Origin: Xenorhabdus sp014467285
Lineage (GTDB): Bacteria; Pseudomonadota; Gammaproteobacteria; Enterobacterales; Enterobacteriaceae
NCBI RefSeq assembly: GCF_014467285.1
Contig: NZ_NKHR01000005.1
Coordinates: 169,781-233,780 of the forward strand
Length of the DNA: 64,000 nucleotides
Direction of reading: 5' to 3'
The notes beneath the pieces were generated by a model. The model saw nothing but the letters and a program-made list of their open reading frames with translations, did not search any database and was not told the origin of the DNA. Made by a program: the position numbers and the translations under genes. Numbering within the stretch: the stretch's first letter is position 1; every line of letters begins with the position of its first letter. Shown in pieces: positions 60,502 through 64,000 of the stretch.

Positions 60502-60527
60502 AAAAAAGCCATCCGGTTCAGGATGGC
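60502..60527 (-). terminator. rrn operon terminator
   Basis: GCCATCC (60508-60514) and GGATGGC (60521-60527) pair around a 6-base loop; on the minus strand the stem is followed by TTTTTT. It lies 16 bases after the 3' end of the last 5S gene. Confidence 0.92.
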
Positions 60528-60543
60528 TTCTCTGGCTAATTGA

Positions 60544-60663
60544 ATGTCTGGCAGTGTCCTACTCTCACATGGGGAGACCCCACACTACCATCGGCGCTAC
60601 GGCGTTTCACTGCTGAGTTCGGCATGGGGTCAGGTGGGACCACCGCGCTATTGCCGCCAGACA
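60544..60663 (-). rRNA. rrf: 5S rRNA, distal copy
   Basis: The 120 bases are the reverse complement of an enterobacterial 5S rRNA, from TGTCTGGCGGCAATAGCGCG to GGACACTGCCAGACAT. It differs from the other copy by one base seen (A at 60650 against G at 60877). The 100-N gap follows 7 bases further on. Confidence 0.95.
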
Positions 60664-60670
60664 AATCCTG

Positions 60671-60770
60671 NNNNNNNNNNNNNNNNNNNNNNNNNNNNNN
60701 NNNNNNNNNNNNNNNNNNNNNNNNNNNNNNNNNNNNNNNNNNNNNNNNNNNNNNNNNNNNNNNNNNNNNN
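60671..60770. other. Assembly gap of 100 N
   Basis: One hundred undetermined bases, the usual placeholder for a scaffold join of unknown length. It lies between two 5S copies, where short reads cannot pass the rRNA repeat. Any frame crossing it is meaningless. Confidence 0.99.
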
Positions 60771-60890
60771 ATGTCTGGCAGTGTCCTACTCTCACATGGG
60801 GAGACCCCACACTACCATCGGCGCTACGGCGTTTCACTGCTGAGTTCGGCATGGGGTCAGGTGGGACCACCGCGCTGTTGCCGCCAGACA
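60771..60890 (-). rRNA. rrf: 5S rRNA, copy next to 23S
   Basis: The 120 bases are the reverse complement of 5S rRNA, 91 bases after the 23S 3' end in the usual order. Nearly identical to the copy at 60544-60663. Confidence 0.96.
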
Positions 60891-60981
60891 AATTCTGTAT
60901 TCAATCCCGAACAAGCTGCTGTCTTGCATTTGAAACCCCATTCTGCTCTCTCTCTACGCCCAAAACACCTTCGGTGTTGTC

Positions 60982-63889
<2,908 letters not shown>

Positions 63890-64000
63890 TCACAACCCGA
63901 AGGTGTCTTCAGATTGGAGTATTGAGAGACTCATCAATGCCATTTTTCAATAACACTGATTGTTTCAAATTTTCAGCTTGTTCCAGATTGTTAAAGAGCA
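63890..64000 (-). other. 16S-23S spacer, partial, with boxA
   Basis: The window ends inside the transcribed spacer upstream of 23S. At its right edge the minus strand reads TGCTCTTTAACAA (63988-64000), the boxA antitermination element. No tRNA gene is present in these 111 bases; one may lie outside the window. Confidence 0.85.

Overview
The window comes from a gammaproteobacterium of the order Enterobacterales. The most likely source is the Xenorhabdus/Photorhabdus branch (Morganellaceae), with Xenorhabdus favoured. Core blocks have the enterobacterial gene order (yhdT-panF-prmA-dusB-fis; rpoH-ftsX-ftsE-ftsY|rsmD; zntA-tusA-yhhQ; glpACB and glpTQ; epmA|frdABCD; an rrn operon), and the Fis protein looks almost identical to that of E. 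coli. Between these blocks lie AT-rich accessory islands typical of that group: type VI secretion cargo, toxin-antitoxin pairs, a carbapenem-type locus and a one-module NRPS. The genus is inferred from content, not measured.

Layout. 0.5-4.7 kb: pantothenate uptake, L11 methylation and the dusB-fis growth-rate operon. 4.7-12 kb: a mosaic accessory island with an immunity-like gene, a truncated HK97-type capsid gene, a broken hcp followed by DUF6402- and DUF6201-like genes, an MFS gene behind a remnant of another gene, a 1 kb AT-rich stretch with inverted repeats, and an MrpJ-like regulator. 12-16.1 kb: a MarR/MFS pair with a strong palindromic operator, then what looks like the rump of a carbapenem cluster (fused CarD/CarE-like remnant, a SUMF1-domain protein and two CarG/CpmK-like exported proteins). 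16.2-27.7 kb: glycerate kinase and the rpoH-ftsXEY region, where FtsY has a long 17-residue repeat array, then rsmD, yhhN, zntA with a ZntR promoter, tusA and yhhQ. 28-34 kb: an acyl-CoA-oxidase-like enzyme, a HigBA pair between two related gene fragments, gldA and a Fic protein. 34-46 kb: glycerol-3-phosphate genes (glpACB, glpT, glpQ) separated by an A-T-R synthetase with its MbtH partner. 46-51 kb: epmA and frdABCD. 51-60.5 kb: a Fur-type TonB receptor, a toxin-antitoxin pair translationally joined to a biotin carboxylase, and the 5-oxoprolinase genes with a metal-transporter homologue and a GntR regulator. 60.5-64 kb: 3' part of an rrn operon on the minus strand, with two 5S copies around a 100-N assembly gap.

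How the genes work together. GldA, GlpABC, GlpT, GlpQ and glycerate kinase serve glycerol, glycerophosphodiester and glycerate use; GlpABC electrons can go to fumarate through FrdABCD without oxygen. The pxp operon recycles 5-oxoproline. The accessory genes concern antagonism, self-protection and small-molecule chemistry. The observations that most deserve checking are the carbapenem-cluster rump, the NRPS placed inside the divergent glp control region, the triple inverted operator upstream of fic, the broken Hcp cargo operon, and the possible invertible segment upstream of the MrpJ-like gene.
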